DNA of 64,000 nt from Oscillospiraceae bacterium (GCA_031280965.1 JAITFZ010000005.1:48474-112473), one strand, 5' to 3'; positions 7,842-16,321 are shown, counted from the first letter of the stretch. A program made the numbers and translations. Notes: generated from the letters alone by a model not told the origin.

Positions 7842-8334
7842 TTCTTCCTTGTGCCTGTGCGATGGTTTTATTAAGTTCTCCTAAAAAACTTGCTTGCGCG
7901 GCGCGTATTGCGTCAATATTCTCATAAACGCTGTTGCGTAATACGTGAGTGCCTTTAGTGCCGGGGTGATGTACGGTCGCGCCGTAAAATTCTTCCCAAA
8001 CCATCGCGCGCGCGTTTTTTGCTTTAATTATGTGCGCGTTAGTTCCGAATTCAACCCACCACGGATTGTGATGCGGCTTTTTGTTGCGTTTTCGTACCTG
8101 ACCGCGCTTATAATAACCAATCTGTAATTGCGGTTGCCCTGTTTTTTTGCTGATAAAAGCCCATGAAGCGATATGGTTTTTAATACGCCCGCTCCTTTTC
8201 GGGATATTATCACGCATAATTTTGCGAACAACCTTGCCGCTTTCCCGCAGAGCGGACCTTGATAAGCCTTTCAAGATTTTTATGGTTTCCTTTGAATTGT
8301 CAGTGAAAACAACTTTACTGTTATTATCTGCCAT
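7807..8334 (-). CDS. HK97 gp10-like head-tail connector/tail completion protein
   Basis: This 175-residue basic protein has the hallmarks of the HK97 gp10 family: an N-terminal helix with LSRSALRESGKVVRKIMRDN, the KRSGRIKNHI segment, and the conserved late block PWWVEFGTNAH followed by HHPGTKGTHVLRN. The family joins tail to head during assembly. GGTGGTG precedes the ATG at 8334, which overlaps the stop of the upstream gene. Its place in the chain of small connector genes agrees. Confidence 0.85.
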   Translation of the reverse strand: MADNNSKVVFTDNSKETIKILKGLSRSALRESGKVVRKIMRDNIPKRSGRIKNHIASWAFISKKTGQPQLQIGYYKRGQVRKRNKKPHHNPWWVEFGTNAHIIKAKNARAMVWEEFYGATVHHPGTKGTHVLRNSVYENIDAIRAAQASFLGELNKTIAQAQGRIVESEEVEDDL

Positions 8335-8644
8335 TATTCACCACCATGCTATTAACGACAAGCTCCATAATTTCGCCGTTCTTATCGTATGTGCGAATCT
8401 TTCGATACATCTTGCCGTTATATTCTAAGTACATCTCACCCCGATACTCACTTGAGCGTATTTCAAACATTAATTCCGGTCTATACCCCTGCGCGTGAGC
8501 CTGATAAAACTCAGACTGCCTTATTGATTTCTTGTTGCAGAAAATGCGCCGCTTTTTCTTAATGTCGGGGATTTTCTGCGGCTTTCTAAAAGCGTCCAGT
8601 TCCTCTTTTTCGGGGATTAGGAAGCCAACGTCACGCCAAAACAT
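8324..8644 (-). CDS. Head-tail adaptor (closure) protein
   Basis: This 106-residue protein has the SPP1 gp16-like adaptor layout, with RRIFCNKKSIRQSEFYQAHAQ in the first half and a later block YLEYNGKMYRKIRTYDKNGEIMEL. The 'E.F.A...G..p...f.i...dy' plus 'y.g..Y.I.r.y......iel' pattern is standard for this head closure family. It overlaps its neighbours on both sides, as is usual in packed late operons. The protein would sit under the portal ring. Confidence 0.75.
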   Translation of the reverse strand: MFWRDVGFLIPEKEELDAFRKPQKIPDIKKKRRIFCNKKSIRQSEFYQAHAQGYRPELMFEIRSSEYRGEMYLEYNGKMYRKIRTYDKNGEIMELVVNSMVVNNGR

Positions 8645-8969
8645 CTCCGCCCCCGCTTTCTTTTTCGGTTAAATAATCGTCCGAAAGAGTAAGTTTTATT
8701 TTAAGTTTTTCAAATGACTCGCGGTATTTAGCCGCGTCAGGTATGTCAAATCCAAATTCGGCTTTTAGGTATAAAACAACTGCTTGTTTTATGAGCGGTT
8801 GCTTGTCAAGCTGTGTCAGCTTAGCGAGTGCGACCCCTGCGAGCCCGAGCTCGCAGAACGCCGCACTTATTAAGTCGTAAATCTCACGGTCTGAAAACTT
8901 ATGCGTGATTCTTAGTCTTTCGCGCATGTCTTTTATAAAAGCGTTGGTGCGTTTTCTATCCAAAGGCAT
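8631..8969 (-). CDS. Head-tail connector (gp6/gp15-like)
   Basis: This 112-residue mainly helical protein starts at 8969 with GGGAGGG upstream. The order of helices and the block QPLIKQAVVLYLKAEFGFD fit the DNA-packaging/connector protein family (HK97 gp6-like, 'phage_connect_1'), which forms the ring directly under the portal. Its position right after the capsid gene supports this. The last nine codons are glycine- and serine-containing and overlap the next gene. Confidence 0.75.
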   Translation of the reverse strand: MPLDRKRTNAFIKDMRERLRITHKFSDREIYDLISAAFCELGLAGVALAKLTQLDKQPLIKQAVVLYLKAEFGFDIPDAAKYRESFEKLKIKLTLSDDYLTEKESGGGDVLA

Positions 8970-8987
8970 TTCAAACCCTCCCTGTTG

Positions 8988-10277
8988 TTACTTCCCTGCT
9001 TCCTTCTTGATAAGCGTGAATCCGTTATGCGCGATAACGTTACCGCCTACAAGACATTCACCGAGGACGGCGAGCAGTCCCTCGGCAAACTTGTAATCTC
9101 TCGACACCTCTACCGAATACGGTGAGAAAAGGCTGAGCTGATACGAAAGCGATTTGCCGTAAATCATGGTGGTGTCACCAACGGCGGTTGTTGTGTCCGA
9201 AAGCGCTTTACACTCGCTGTTAATGACGAACTTAACTGCAAGCCCGCCATCTTTTATAACGCCGATTGTGGAACTGCCCTCTGAAAACTCAATTTCATAG
9301 ACAGCTTTTTTCTCGTTCGTACCGCGAATGTCTCCGAAAGCGATGAGGTCGCGCTTGTTAAGAATAAGAACGCAGTCGCCTTCTAAGTTCTCGTCCCCGC
9401 CATAATTGAGCGCGATTTCCCTTAGTGTTTTAGCGGTGATTGCGGTAATTCCAAGAGTGCTTGCGTCTGTAATCGCGTCCGCTTTGATAATCCCGCAAAT
9501 TTCGGGGTTCGGTGTAGCTGTGGGGTCGCCGCTGACAATCATTTTTGCGACTTTCTTTCTCAGTGCGTTAAACGCTGACTTGGAAACTCTTTCCATGTAG
9601 TTCAGCGGTGTCGTTTTCTCAATGAATTTGGATATGTACGAAACTGTTGCAACGAGTACCGGGGAAATAACAGCCGTTCCGAAAGTCGGGTTGGAGGAAG
9701 TTGCGGCGGTACCGTCCTTTTTCACAGTGGCGTTGGTACCCAAAATTTCGTAGCTTACGCCGTCCTGCCCCATGCCCTCAGAGTTGACAACATTAACCAT
9801 GTCAACTATGCCCGAAACTTGGTTTTTACCCTCGGTTATTCCACTTGCCTGTGTGGGTTTTGCCAGTCCATCGGTCACAAGTGTAATACTGCGGCGGGTC
9901 GCGTCAGTGCCGATAATCATTTTCTGTGTTTTCGCAAACTCTGCGGCGCGGGTTTCAATGTCCGCTTCTGAAACGCCCACCAGTCCCGCAATATGTGCGG
10001 CGCGGGTTTTAACCTCTCCCGGGGCATTGCGGTTTTCGGTCTTGATGTTATCAATCACCGGGTTTACAACCGGAGTGCCTGCTGTCGGCGTATTTCTCAG
10101 TTCCGCTTTAGCCTTTTCGCGTTGCTTCTGCAACTCTTCAAGGCTTCTGTTTTCCGTGTCGAGCGCTTCAAGTTCGGTTATGTAACTTTTGAGCGTTTCC
10201 GCGTCTGCGGCATCGAGTAAGCCGCGAATTTCGAGCTTACGCGCAAGAATTTCTTCCATTCTTTTGATAATATCCAT
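8988..10277 (-). CDS. Major capsid protein, HK97 fold, with N-terminal scaffolding (delta) domain
   Basis: This 429-residue protein forms the icosahedral head. Residues 1-65 are a charged coiled coil (EEILARKLEIRGLLDAADA, then LEELQKQREKAKAEL), the delta/scaffold domain that the upstream protease removes. The rest has HK97 capsid features: MVNVVNSEGMGQDGVSYEIL, SPVLVATVSYISKFIEKTTP, and a terminal block SYQLSLFSPYSVEVSRDYKF with GLLAVLGECLVGGNVIAHNGF. GGAGG precedes the ATG at 10277. The length agrees with the family. Assignment is firm. Confidence 0.9.
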   Translation of the reverse strand: MDIIKRMEEILARKLEIRGLLDAADAETLKSYITELEALDTENRSLEELQKQREKAKAELRNTPTAGTPVVNPVIDNIKTENRNAPGEVKTRAAHIAGLVGVSEADIETRAAEFAKTQKMIIGTDATRRSITLVTDGLAKPTQASGITEGKNQVSGIVDMVNVVNSEGMGQDGVSYEILGTNATVKKDGTAATSSNPTFGTAVISPVLVATVSYISKFIEKTTPLNYMERVSKSAFNALRKKVAKMIVSGDPTATPNPEICGIIKADAITDASTLGITAITAKTLREIALNYGGDENLEGDCVLILNKRDLIAFGDIRGTNEKKAVYEIEFSEGSSTIGVIKDGGLAVKFVINSECKALSDTTTAVGDTTMIYGKSLSYQLSLFSPYSVEVSRDYKFAEGLLAVLGECLVGGNVIAHNGFTLIKKEAGK

Positions 10278-10299
10278 TATAAACCTCCATAAATTATTA

Positions 10300-10911
10300 T
10301 TAATATGTTAAAGCTTGTGCATATAGGCATTGGCGGCGGTACTCCACTGCCGCGAGCTCTTTCTTAAACTCCTCAGAAAAGGCGCTCCGTGTTGCAATGC
10401 TCGTTTCTTCGTAAGCGGGAAAGCTCACAACCGAAACATCATACAGCTTTTTAACCTTCGTTATGGTGCGCGTACACACACCGTATTCTTCCTTGTACTC
10501 GGCGCCGCCCGGCGCAATGATGAAAGAAAAGCTCATCTTGTCGAGTAAGCCGCTATCCACATCCCGGTAAAGCTGGCGATGACCTTCGTCCTCGCCGCTG
10601 AGCGTAGCAACGCACTCAAATCCTCTGTCTGTGACAGAGTAGGTAAGCGACTTGTTTTTGGTGCGCGCATAAACGCGGCCCGAGTGATTGAAATTGAAAA
10701 TAAAGTCGCTCATGTCAGCTTCTTCGAAAGCGTTGCGGGCGATGATTTCAATATACTTAGTCCGCTCACACTCGTAAATGACCGTTGGAGTGTTAAAAAC
10801 TATGGGCTTTCCCCTGAGAATAAGAGCGGCTTTACCCTCGGCTTCTGACCGCATTTCCGTAAATGTGAAGTCGGTAAATGCGCGGTAAAGTCTATTGTCC
10901 TTGATTGGCAT
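10300..10911 (-). CDS. Prohead protease, HK97 family (U35)
   Basis: This 203-residue serine protease processes the capsid delta domain. The start at 10911 (MPIKDNRLYRAF) has AAGGAG upstream; a longer frame to 10950 lacks one. FNFNHSGRVYARTKNKSL contains the catalytic His of the 'H....lgr' block. SGLLDKMSFSFI contains the catalytic Ser of the '..MSfgf' block. VKKLYDVSVVSFPAYEETSI is the conserved 'l.dVSvvt.PAY..t' motif. It lies between portal and capsid, as expected. Confidence 0.9.
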   Translation of the reverse strand: MPIKDNRLYRAFTDFTFTEMRSEAEGKAALILRGKPIVFNTPTVIYECERTKYIEIIARNAFEEADMSDFIFNFNHSGRVYARTKNKSLTYSVTDRGFECVATLSGEDEGHRQLYRDVDSGLLDKMSFSFIIAPGGAEYKEEYGVCTRTITKVKKLYDVSVVSFPAYEETSIATRSAFSEEFKKELAAVEYRRQCLYAQALTY

Positions 10912-11047
10912 TTTTGAACTCCTTTCCGTCAGGTAATATAATTTTTGCATTAGGATATTTTTTCTTAATTGCTTTCACGCAATTTAAAGACGGATAGTGA
11001 TTAAAATTAATTGCTTCCGGCTTCTGATTCTTTTTCGGATTTTCCAT
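10892..11047 (-). CDS. Small phage protein between portal and protease
   Basis: This 51-residue basic protein (MENPKKNQKPEAINFNHYPS start) begins at the ATG at 11047 with AGGAGA upstream, inside the 3' end of the portal gene. It overlaps the start of the protease gene. No motif is recognised apart from the Lys-rich body KAIKKKYPNAKIILPDG. The good ribosome binding site and the overlaps on both sides suggest that it is translated. It may be a minor head protein. Confidence 0.5.
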   Translation of the reverse strand: MENPKKNQKPEAINFNHYPSLNCVKAIKKKYPNAKIILPDGKEFKNANQGQ

Positions 11048-12260
11048 CGTCTTCTTCTCCTGTTTGGTATTTATCAACTATTTTAACATTTGCGGCGTTA
11101 AGTGTTTGAATTCTTCGCTTGCCCTCCTCGCCGCCGATAGGCACCATGTTGAATATTTCGCGAACTTCGTCAAGGCTTGCTGCCCCGATATTTGTTAAGA
11201 ATTGCGCAGCGCTTATTTTTGTTGAAGTGCTTGCATATTGTAAGCGGTTTGCTTCGATTAATATTTCGTTTCCGAACCCCCGCTCCCGTTCAGAAAAAAG
11301 ACAATTCGTCATAGCTTGTCCGAGTTGAATAGCAAATGGTTCGATTTCTCCCTCGTAAAATGCCGACCATTCTTCAGCGGAGAACTTGTTTTGCACAATT
11401 TTTTCATTAACACCGAAATAATCATATATTTCGTTTTTAATAAATTCAAGTTGCCCTTTCGGGATTGGAATTGATTTATCGGTGATTGGTTCATAATCGT
11501 ACTTACTATCGGTCACAACAATGCCCGAACCGTTATTTTCAATTTTAAGATTATCACGAACAAAATCATTTCGACGTTTATTCAAGTCTTCGCCTTTTAC
11601 CGCAGTTGAAACTTTAAGTATTCCGCGTACAACTGCAATCAGTTCTGCAAATTTACTCATAGATTGATTAAATGTGTGCGCCGTCTCTAAAATAGGAGAC
11701 AGGGCGCGGTTATTCGACCCGAAAATGTCATTGTCATAGAAGTAATTGCGAATATGTATGATGTCGCTATAAGGTAATATATGTGATTTCCCCGATGCAA
11801 AGCTAAACTCACAATACATCTCACCCCTGTACTCAATAAGGTTAATCTGTTGCGCCATTATCGGGTACATAGCTGTGAGTTTAGAGCCTTCCCACGCGGG
11901 ATATAAAAATGCGTTGTTTGTGAGCTTATAGTTTGTTGCAATTTTATAATACATAGCAAATGCGGTCATGTAAGGGTTAGGTTTGTATTGTAAAATACGG
12001 TCGATTTCGCTTTTAGCGTTTGTGAAAGTATCATCGCCACACCGAATATGCCGGGGTGTTAATTTTGCGGCATTTCGCGCAAATGCATTAACTGCGGCGC
12101 GAACTGTTGCTATTTCCCACTGATTACCCGAAAATGGCGAAAACGATGTGTCCCAGCTGTTAAGCAGTTTAAAAGCCGTTGCGTTTTCAATTTTGTTTTT
12201 AATTTTTCCGAAAATAGAATTTATAAAACCTCGTTTTTGTTTCAATCCGTCACCCCACAT
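11007..12260 (-). CDS. Portal protein, HK97 family
   Basis: This protein of about 417 residues forms the dodecameric ring through which DNA enters the head. The start at 12260 (MWGDGLKQKRGFINS) overlaps the terminase end by 11 bp and has GAGGATTA upstream. Portal features include the early ATVRAAVNAFARNAAKLTPR helix, LQYKPNPYMTAFAMYYKIAT, DIIHIRNYFYDNDIFGSNN, and the block IYDYFGVNEKIVQNKFSAEEW ahead of the wing region. The last residues are acidic (EEDDGKSEKESEA). The order TerL-portal-protease-capsid is the HK97 one. Confidence 0.9.
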   Translation of the reverse strand: MWGDGLKQKRGFINSIFGKIKNKIENATAFKLLNSWDTSFSPFSGNQWEIATVRAAVNAFARNAAKLTPRHIRCGDDTFTNAKSEIDRILQYKPNPYMTAFAMYYKIATNYKLTNNAFLYPAWEGSKLTAMYPIMAQQINLIEYRGEMYCEFSFASGKSHILPYSDIIHIRNYFYDNDIFGSNNRALSPILETAHTFNQSMSKFAELIAVVRGILKVSTAVKGEDLNKRRNDFVRDNLKIENNGSGIVVTDSKYDYEPITDKSIPIPKGQLEFIKNEIYDYFGVNEKIVQNKFSAEEWSAFYEGEIEPFAIQLGQAMTNCLFSERERGFGNEILIEANRLQYASTSTKISAAQFLTNIGAASLDEVREIFNMVPIGGEEGKRRIQTLNAANVKIVDKYQTGEEDDGKSEKESEAGSN

Positions 12261-13902
12261 TGTACATATAATCCTCGTAGTGCTTGACATATAAAACCCA
12301 AGCGTTCAAAAGAGAGACGGCTCCGTCTATGCGCCGCTTATCAGTAATTTTTATCGGTTGTATGTTGTTTAAACCGCTTTTTTTAATTGCTGTATTTGAC
12401 ATACACCAAAGAAGAATTGGGTTTCTGTTATAGTTAGCAAGTTTATCCGAGAAAGCGGCTCCCATTTCCCTCATCGGTTGGCTCCACGTAAAGGCACCCT
12501 GTGCTACCGCTTCCATATCAAAGCCGTTTGCCTTCATTTCGTCAACCCAATACCCCGCAAAGGCGCGGTCGTAACCGATTTTAAAAGCGTCTATTTTATA
12601 TTCGTCCCGCATTTGACAGAACCATTCGGTAACTTGTGAATAATTGATGCGGTTGCCTTCACAAATCGTTAGTAGTCCGCGTTCTGCCCACAATTTATAC
12701 GGAGCTTCGTTCGTGTTTTTTTCTTCAAGATGTTCAATTCTTGCGCGAGGAAGAAAATAATGTTGTAAAATATAAATCGTCTTGTCATTAGGTTTGCGAA
12801 TTATAAGCGACGAGCAAGTAAGGTCGGTCGTAGCCGAAAGGTCGCACCCGCCTACCGCGTAAGTATTATAAACATGTTTCATGTCAAAAACAGCGTTGTT
12901 TCTAATCTGCTCGTATGAAAGCCATGCAGTGGAATCCTTTTCGCGCACATTAAAATCTTTACACAGAACACCCGGCAGGTCGGCGGCGTTATTTTTTGCG
13001 CGTTCAACAAAGGAAACAAGCGTTTTATATTGTTTTATAACTCCAAGTCCGGGATTTGCTTTAATCCACATTTTGGGCTTAGTCCATTCTTCCCGCTTGT
13101 CAAGCTCGTAAAGTATAGGTAAAAACGTATCATCTTTTATTTTACCATCGGCAACATCACAGGCATATTCATAAAGATTATCATAAACGCTCTCACGTAC
13201 GCTTCCGGCTGTGGTTATCATAACGACAAGCGGTTGACGGCGCGAACTTGTGGACTGCTTCATGACATCGTATAAGTTACGGTCGCGAATTGCATGAAGT
13301 TCGTCAATAATAACACCATGAGCATTAAGACCGTCAAGTGTATTTGAATCAGATGCAAGGGCCTCGAATACAGATGCAGTAGCAGGGAAAAACATATCGT
13401 TTCGCCTTTTCTTGATAAGTGCGCGTAGTTCCGGTGACTGCTTAACCATGTTTACCGCTTCGGTGAATATTTTCTTTGCCTGGTCTTTTTTTGTCGCAAC
13501 ACTGTAAATTTCCGCCGCGCCCTCGTGGTCGGCTACAAGCAAATATAAAGCGATTGCCGCGAGTTCGGTTGTTTTCCCGTTTTTACGTCCGACTAATTTA
13601 AGAGTTTCACGATACCGCCTAAATCCTGTTCCGCGCTCTAACCAACCGAAAAGCAATTGTATAAACGCTTTTTGCCAAAGCTGAATTATAAGCGGTTCCC
13701 CTATAATGCCCTGACTTTGCTTGCAAAATTGTTCAATGAATAATATGGGATGCTCTCCCGCGTCCTCATCAAAATAATATTGAGGATTGCTCCCGCTCCT
13801 CTCTATTTCTTGTACAGCCCTTTTATAAACAGCGGAAACACGCCTGCTTGTTATAATCTTGCCGCTTTTAATTTGTTCGTAATATTCTTTTACATAGTTC
13901 AT
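12250..13902 (-). CDS. Terminase large subunit
   Basis: This 550-residue packaging motor and headful/cos nuclease is of the Terminase_1 (HK97/lambda-like prophage) family. The Walker A motif is GRKNGKT at about residue 104, and the Walker B is HGVIIDELHAIRDRN near residue 195. The ATP coupling motif lies in LVVMITTAGSVRESV. The C-terminal RNase H-like nuclease begins with AVGGCDLSATTDLT and contains FKIGYDRAFAGYWVDEM. Its ATG overlaps the small subunit stop in an ATGA arrangement. Length is normal. Confidence 0.92.
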   Translation of the reverse strand: MNYVKEYYEQIKSGKIITSRRVSAVYKRAVQEIERSGSNPQYYFDEDAGEHPILFIEQFCKQSQGIIGEPLIIQLWQKAFIQLLFGWLERGTGFRRYRETLKLVGRKNGKTTELAAIALYLLVADHEGAAEIYSVATKKDQAKKIFTEAVNMVKQSPELRALIKKRRNDMFFPATASVFEALASDSNTLDGLNAHGVIIDELHAIRDRNLYDVMKQSTSSRRQPLVVMITTAGSVRESVYDNLYEYACDVADGKIKDDTFLPILYELDKREEWTKPKMWIKANPGLGVIKQYKTLVSFVERAKNNAADLPGVLCKDFNVREKDSTAWLSYEQIRNNAVFDMKHVYNTYAVGGCDLSATTDLTCSSLIIRKPNDKTIYILQHYFLPRARIEHLEEKNTNEAPYKLWAERGLLTICEGNRINYSQVTEWFCQMRDEYKIDAFKIGYDRAFAGYWVDEMKANGFDMEAVAQGAFTWSQPMREMGAAFSDKLANYNRNPILLWCMSNTAIKKSGLNNIQPIKITDKRRIDGAVSLLNAWVLYVKHYEDYMYNVG

Positions 13903-14294
13903 TTTCTTGTTAATGTAGGCGATGTAATAAACTGCATAAGAGTTTCGCCCGCCTTTTGTTTTTCATCGTTCGGGAGCAATTCGCAGAGCTGTTTAGATAA
14001 AGCGGTATAGCTTTTTATTGTGGCGTTATATGACCTAAGGGCAGGATTTTCCCGTTTAAATTTTTGGGTGCCCTGTGAAAAATTTTCAAGAATATCGCTG
14101 TTGTTAATTTCATAAACAAGACGGTCAAGGGTCACTTGTAAAAAAGCGAGTTGCTCAAGCTGTCGGTCAACGAGCCGTTTTCTTTCTTTGCTTAAATTCT
14201 TAAAAAGCGGTTTAATTTTCCGCATTTCGGTGTTGATTTTGCTTGATATTTCTATGTCTTTTTTATTCTCCATACTTTCCATATTATTTATCAT
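13899..14294 (-). CDS. Terminase small subunit, P27-like
   Basis: This 131-residue DNA-recognition subunit is paired with the large terminase by a 4-bp overlap. The C-terminal half contains KRENPALRSYNATIKSYTALS, the conserved 'NPA...y....k.Y..L.k.LGL' signature of P27-type small terminases. I start it at the ATG at 14294, which follows a G-rich site (AGGGGG, 9 bases away). A longer frame to 14333 would cross G-rich non-coding sequence. Confidence 0.8.
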   Translation of the reverse strand: MINNMESMENKKDIEISSKINTEMRKIKPLFKNLSKERKRLVDRQLEQLAFLQVTLDRLVYEINNSDILENFSQGTQKFKRENPALRSYNATIKSYTALSKQLCELLPNDEKQKAGETLMQFITSPTLTRK

Positions 14295-14388
14295 AGAAAA
14301 GTACCCCCTTATCGCATACCCCCCTCTACACATGACCCGAGCGATTCTAAACGGTACTCATGGGCGGTTCATGTACAGGCAACACGGC
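14295..14388 (-). other. Non-coding stretch ahead of terS; candidate cos/packaging region
   Basis: This 94-bp gap between the small-protein gene and terS has no open frame with a ribosome binding site. On the minus strand it holds two G-runs in similar settings, GAGGGGGGTATGCG and TAAGGGGGTACT, and another at its start (CACCCCCCACTT read on the same strand). HK97-like phages with an HNH nuclease beside P27 terminase usually package from cos, and cos normally lies next to terS. The identification is positional only. Confidence 0.3.
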
Positions 14389-14613
14389 TTATGAAGTGGG
14401 GGGTGTTTCTTCTTTCGTTTCTTTTATCTCTACGGCGATGACGTTGTCGGGATTAAGTGCGAGGCGCGAGCCTTCAACTGTGTCGAGGATAAGCGCTTCG
14501 CCTTCCGCGAGCGTCTCCGCGATTTCATCGCGCATATTCTCCGCTGTGTTTTTTATATCAAACGTGATTACGTTTCGCACCGTGTAGATGATAAGCGTTA
14601 ATTGATTTTTCAT
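14389..14613 (-). CDS. Small phage protein, conserved-looking
   Basis: This 74-residue acidic protein (MKNQLTLIIYTVRNVITFDI start) has AGGAG before the ATG at 14613. Its start overlaps the HNH gene stop. The pattern is a beta strand pair, an Asp/Glu-rich helix, then LILDTVEGSRLALNPDNVIA, which looks like a small beta-grasp or SH3-like fold. I do not recognise the family. Its place between HNH and terS suggests a packaging or head-assembly accessory. Confidence 0.5.
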   Translation of the reverse strand: MKNQLTLIIYTVRNVITFDIKNTAENMRDEIAETLAEGEALILDTVEGSRLALNPDNVIAVEIKETKEETPPTS

Positions 14614-14915
14614 TCATTACTCCTGTGTGCCGGCACAAGCTCGCCGAAATCATCAAACATTAAGTCGCCGTCCGTGGCGGGTTCGCCGCCGTGCTCTGAG
14701 CCGTGACATTTGCTACATGTTAGTTCGAGGTTACCCTCTCCGAAAGCTATAAGCGGGTCATTAACGTTCAGCGGTGTCAGGTGGATAATGTGATGAACGA
14801 TGTTGCCGGGTTCGCCGCACCGAACGCATAGCCCGTTGTCTCTGTCGATAATGTACGGGCGGACTTCATAGCGCCACTGCTTTGACTTGTAGATGTGTGC
14901 CGCCCACTCCCGCAT
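14610..14915 (-). CDS. HNH endonuclease (packaging-associated)
   Basis: This 101-residue zinc-binding HNH nuclease has two CxxC knuckles (CVRCGEPG and CSKCHG) framing the catalytic VHHIIHLTP, with NVNDPLIAFGEGNLELTC supplying the central Asn. Start at the ATG at 14915 behind GGTGAAC; a TTG five codons upstream is possible. HNH proteins beside terminase genes are required for cos cleavage in HK97-type phages, and the gene order here is the same. The gene follows directly after a hairpin terminator. Confidence 0.85.
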   Translation of the reverse strand: MREWAAHIYKSKQWRYEVRPYIIDRDNGLCVRCGEPGNIVHHIIHLTPLNVNDPLIAFGEGNLELTCSKCHGSEHGGEPATDGDLMFDDFGELVPAHRSNE

Positions 14916-14928
14916 ATGTTCACCATGC

Positions 14929-14952
14929 AAAAAGAGAGCGGGGACGCTCTCT
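14929..14952 (-). terminator. Intrinsic terminator or attenuator ahead of the late operon
   Basis: On the minus strand AGAGAGCG, TCCC, CGCTCTCT forms a perfect 8-bp stem followed by TTTTTGC. It lies between the ArpU-like regulator and the HNH/terminase genes, 24 bases downstream of a possible promoter -10 box. It would separate early from late transcription, or act as a control point for readthrough into the late genes. Confidence 0.8.
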
Positions 14953-14975
14953 GTAAGTCATTCTTTTACATTTAC

Positions 14976-15005
14976 AGTATAACACGGTTGAACAGTCTAA
15001 AACAA
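14976..15005 (-). promoter_or_regulatory. Candidate late promoter
   Basis: On the minus strand TTGTTT (15000-15005) and TATACT (14976-14981) are spaced by 18 bases in the 64-bp gap after the ArpU-like gene. The -10 box is good and the -35 box weak, as expected for a promoter that needs an activator. The transcript would meet the hairpin at 14929-14952 almost at once. Confidence 0.4.
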
Positions 15006-15016
15006 TACAAATCACT

Positions 15017-15412
15017 CTAAACATTTATTTTTCTTAAAGCCTTCGCGTGCAGGACATGTACGCCGCTAACAGAACGATTCATCTTCTCGGCTACCTTCTC
15101 CCATGTTTCAAAGTTTAGATATTTAAGTTCGAGCAGTGTTTTATAGTCCGTGTTTTCAAGTTCACGGATTTTATCGTAAATGTCAGCCTTTAAATCAATC
15201 TGCCTGTTGATGTCTTCATTGATTTTGCTTTCAAGTTCTTCGATTTTTTCGAGACACTCGCCCATCTTATCGCGTGTGTGAGTGTTGCCGCCTGCCGAAG
15301 ATAGCGACCGCAGATTTTCAGCGCGTACTCTGAGCCTCATTATTTGCTCAAGCTTGGCGTCAATCGAAACGTCAACATCGCGCACTTGCCTCAGGTGTTG
15401 CTTGGCTGTCAT
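15017..15412 (-). CDS. ArpU/RinA-like late transcription regulator (sigma-70 region 4-type)
   Basis: This 131-residue protein has a long N-terminal coiled coil (about 10-75) and a C-terminal helix-turn-helix: LLELKYLNFETWEKVAEKMN followed by RSVSGVHVLHAKALRKI. This is the sigma region-4-like fold of the DUF1492/ArpU family, which activates late genes in Gram-positive phages. Start at the ATG at 15412 after GGAGG; the frame opens at a TTG six codons earlier. It is the last gene before the late operon promoter region, so it probably controls that operon. Confidence 0.75.
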   Translation of the reverse strand: MTAKQHLRQVRDVDVSIDAKLEQIMRLRVRAENLRSLSSAGGNTHTRDKMGECLEKIEELESKINEDINRQIDLKADIYDKIRELENTDYKTLLELKYLNFETWEKVAEKMNRSVSGVHVLHAKALRKINV

Positions 15413-15426
15413 TCCATTCTCCTCCC

Positions 15427-16296
15427 TCAATTCCTCTTGTACATTTGCACGTATATGTAAACACCCGCAACGTAGTCGCTATGCTTAACCTCGATGTCTT
15501 TGAAAACGTAGCCCTTGTACAGCTTTTCAAACAGTGCCGGCGCAGTGTTCTCGTTAACGGCTATCTTCGTCGCCTGTCGCGGCGTAATTTTTTTGTCTGC
15601 TACGGTCGGTATAGGGTACTTCAAGTTTGTGGAGTGATTCCACATCTTCTCAAAGCGCGAGCCTTTCGCGAGGTAAGACGCTAAACCTTTCAAGCCGCTG
15701 TCATGCTTAACGCGAAGCCTGCGGGTCTGCGGGTACGCCCCGCCTTTCCACAGCTTCTCTACTTCGTCACGGCTCAGGTCCCCGGACATAATGATATGAT
15801 GGTGACAGCGCACGTCTTCACCGTCATGCTTCCACTCGGTAACATACAGATAACGAAGCGTCGGTAGACCGAGCTTCTTTCTGCGGCGCTTAATTCTGTT
15901 GAAAAAGTTAGTTAAGTCCCGCCGCGCCGCTCTCGCCGATTCGGGCAGATTCTCAAAGTCATATCCAAACGTGCCCCAAATATCAGAGCTCGTGAAATTT
16001 TCGTTAGTCAGGCGCATGATTTTCTTTTTGGTGTTTTTGTGGTTAAGGTTTTCCTGTGCTTTCCGACTCGGTTGTTTTTCTTTTGCCCGCCGTGCTTCCT
16101 GTAACTTCCAAATCGGAAAAATTTCACACTCGAGCATGTTTCCGGCTTTTATTGTTTTGGTTCGGTATTGATACACATCGCCGTGCCGCAGTTTTTCGAT
16201 TGTTTCTTCCTGTGTTTCATGTTCAAGCTTGAACATATCAAGGTCGAAAAATGACAATTGCCCGTCACAATTATATAATTTTTTTTTACAGCTCAT
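15427..16296 (-). CDS. HUH-family rolling-circle replication initiator (Rep)
   Basis: This 289-residue protein is the only recognisable replication gene of the prophage. The HUH metal-binding motif is HHH at residues 165-167 in VRCHHHIIMSGDL. The preceding strand is LRYLYVTEWKHDGEDV. The nicking tyrosine motif is YLAK (Tyr208, Lys211) in GLKGLASYLAKGSRFEKMW. These enzymes nick the origin and start rolling-circle replication. The ATG at 16296 has GGAGGA at ideal spacing; the frame upstream of it reads only through a G-rich hairpin. Length is normal. HUH Rep as sole initiator is known in Gram-positive phages and integrated elements but is less common with an HK97 head. Confidence 0.8.
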   Translation of the reverse strand: MSCKKKLYNCDGQLSFFDLDMFKLEHETQEETIEKLRHGDVYQYRTKTIKAGNMLECEIFPIWKLQEARRAKEKQPSRKAQENLNHKNTKKKIMRLTNENFTSSDIWGTFGYDFENLPESARAARRDLTNFFNRIKRRRKKLGLPTLRYLYVTEWKHDGEDVRCHHHIIMSGDLSRDEVEKLWKGGAYPQTRRLRVKHDSGLKGLASYLAKGSRFEKMWNHSTNLKYPIPTVADKKITPRQATKIAVNENTAPALFEKLYKGYVFKDIEVKHSDYVAGVYIYVQMYKRN

Positions 16297-16321
16297 TAAA
16301 AAATCCTCCGCTATCTTTATG

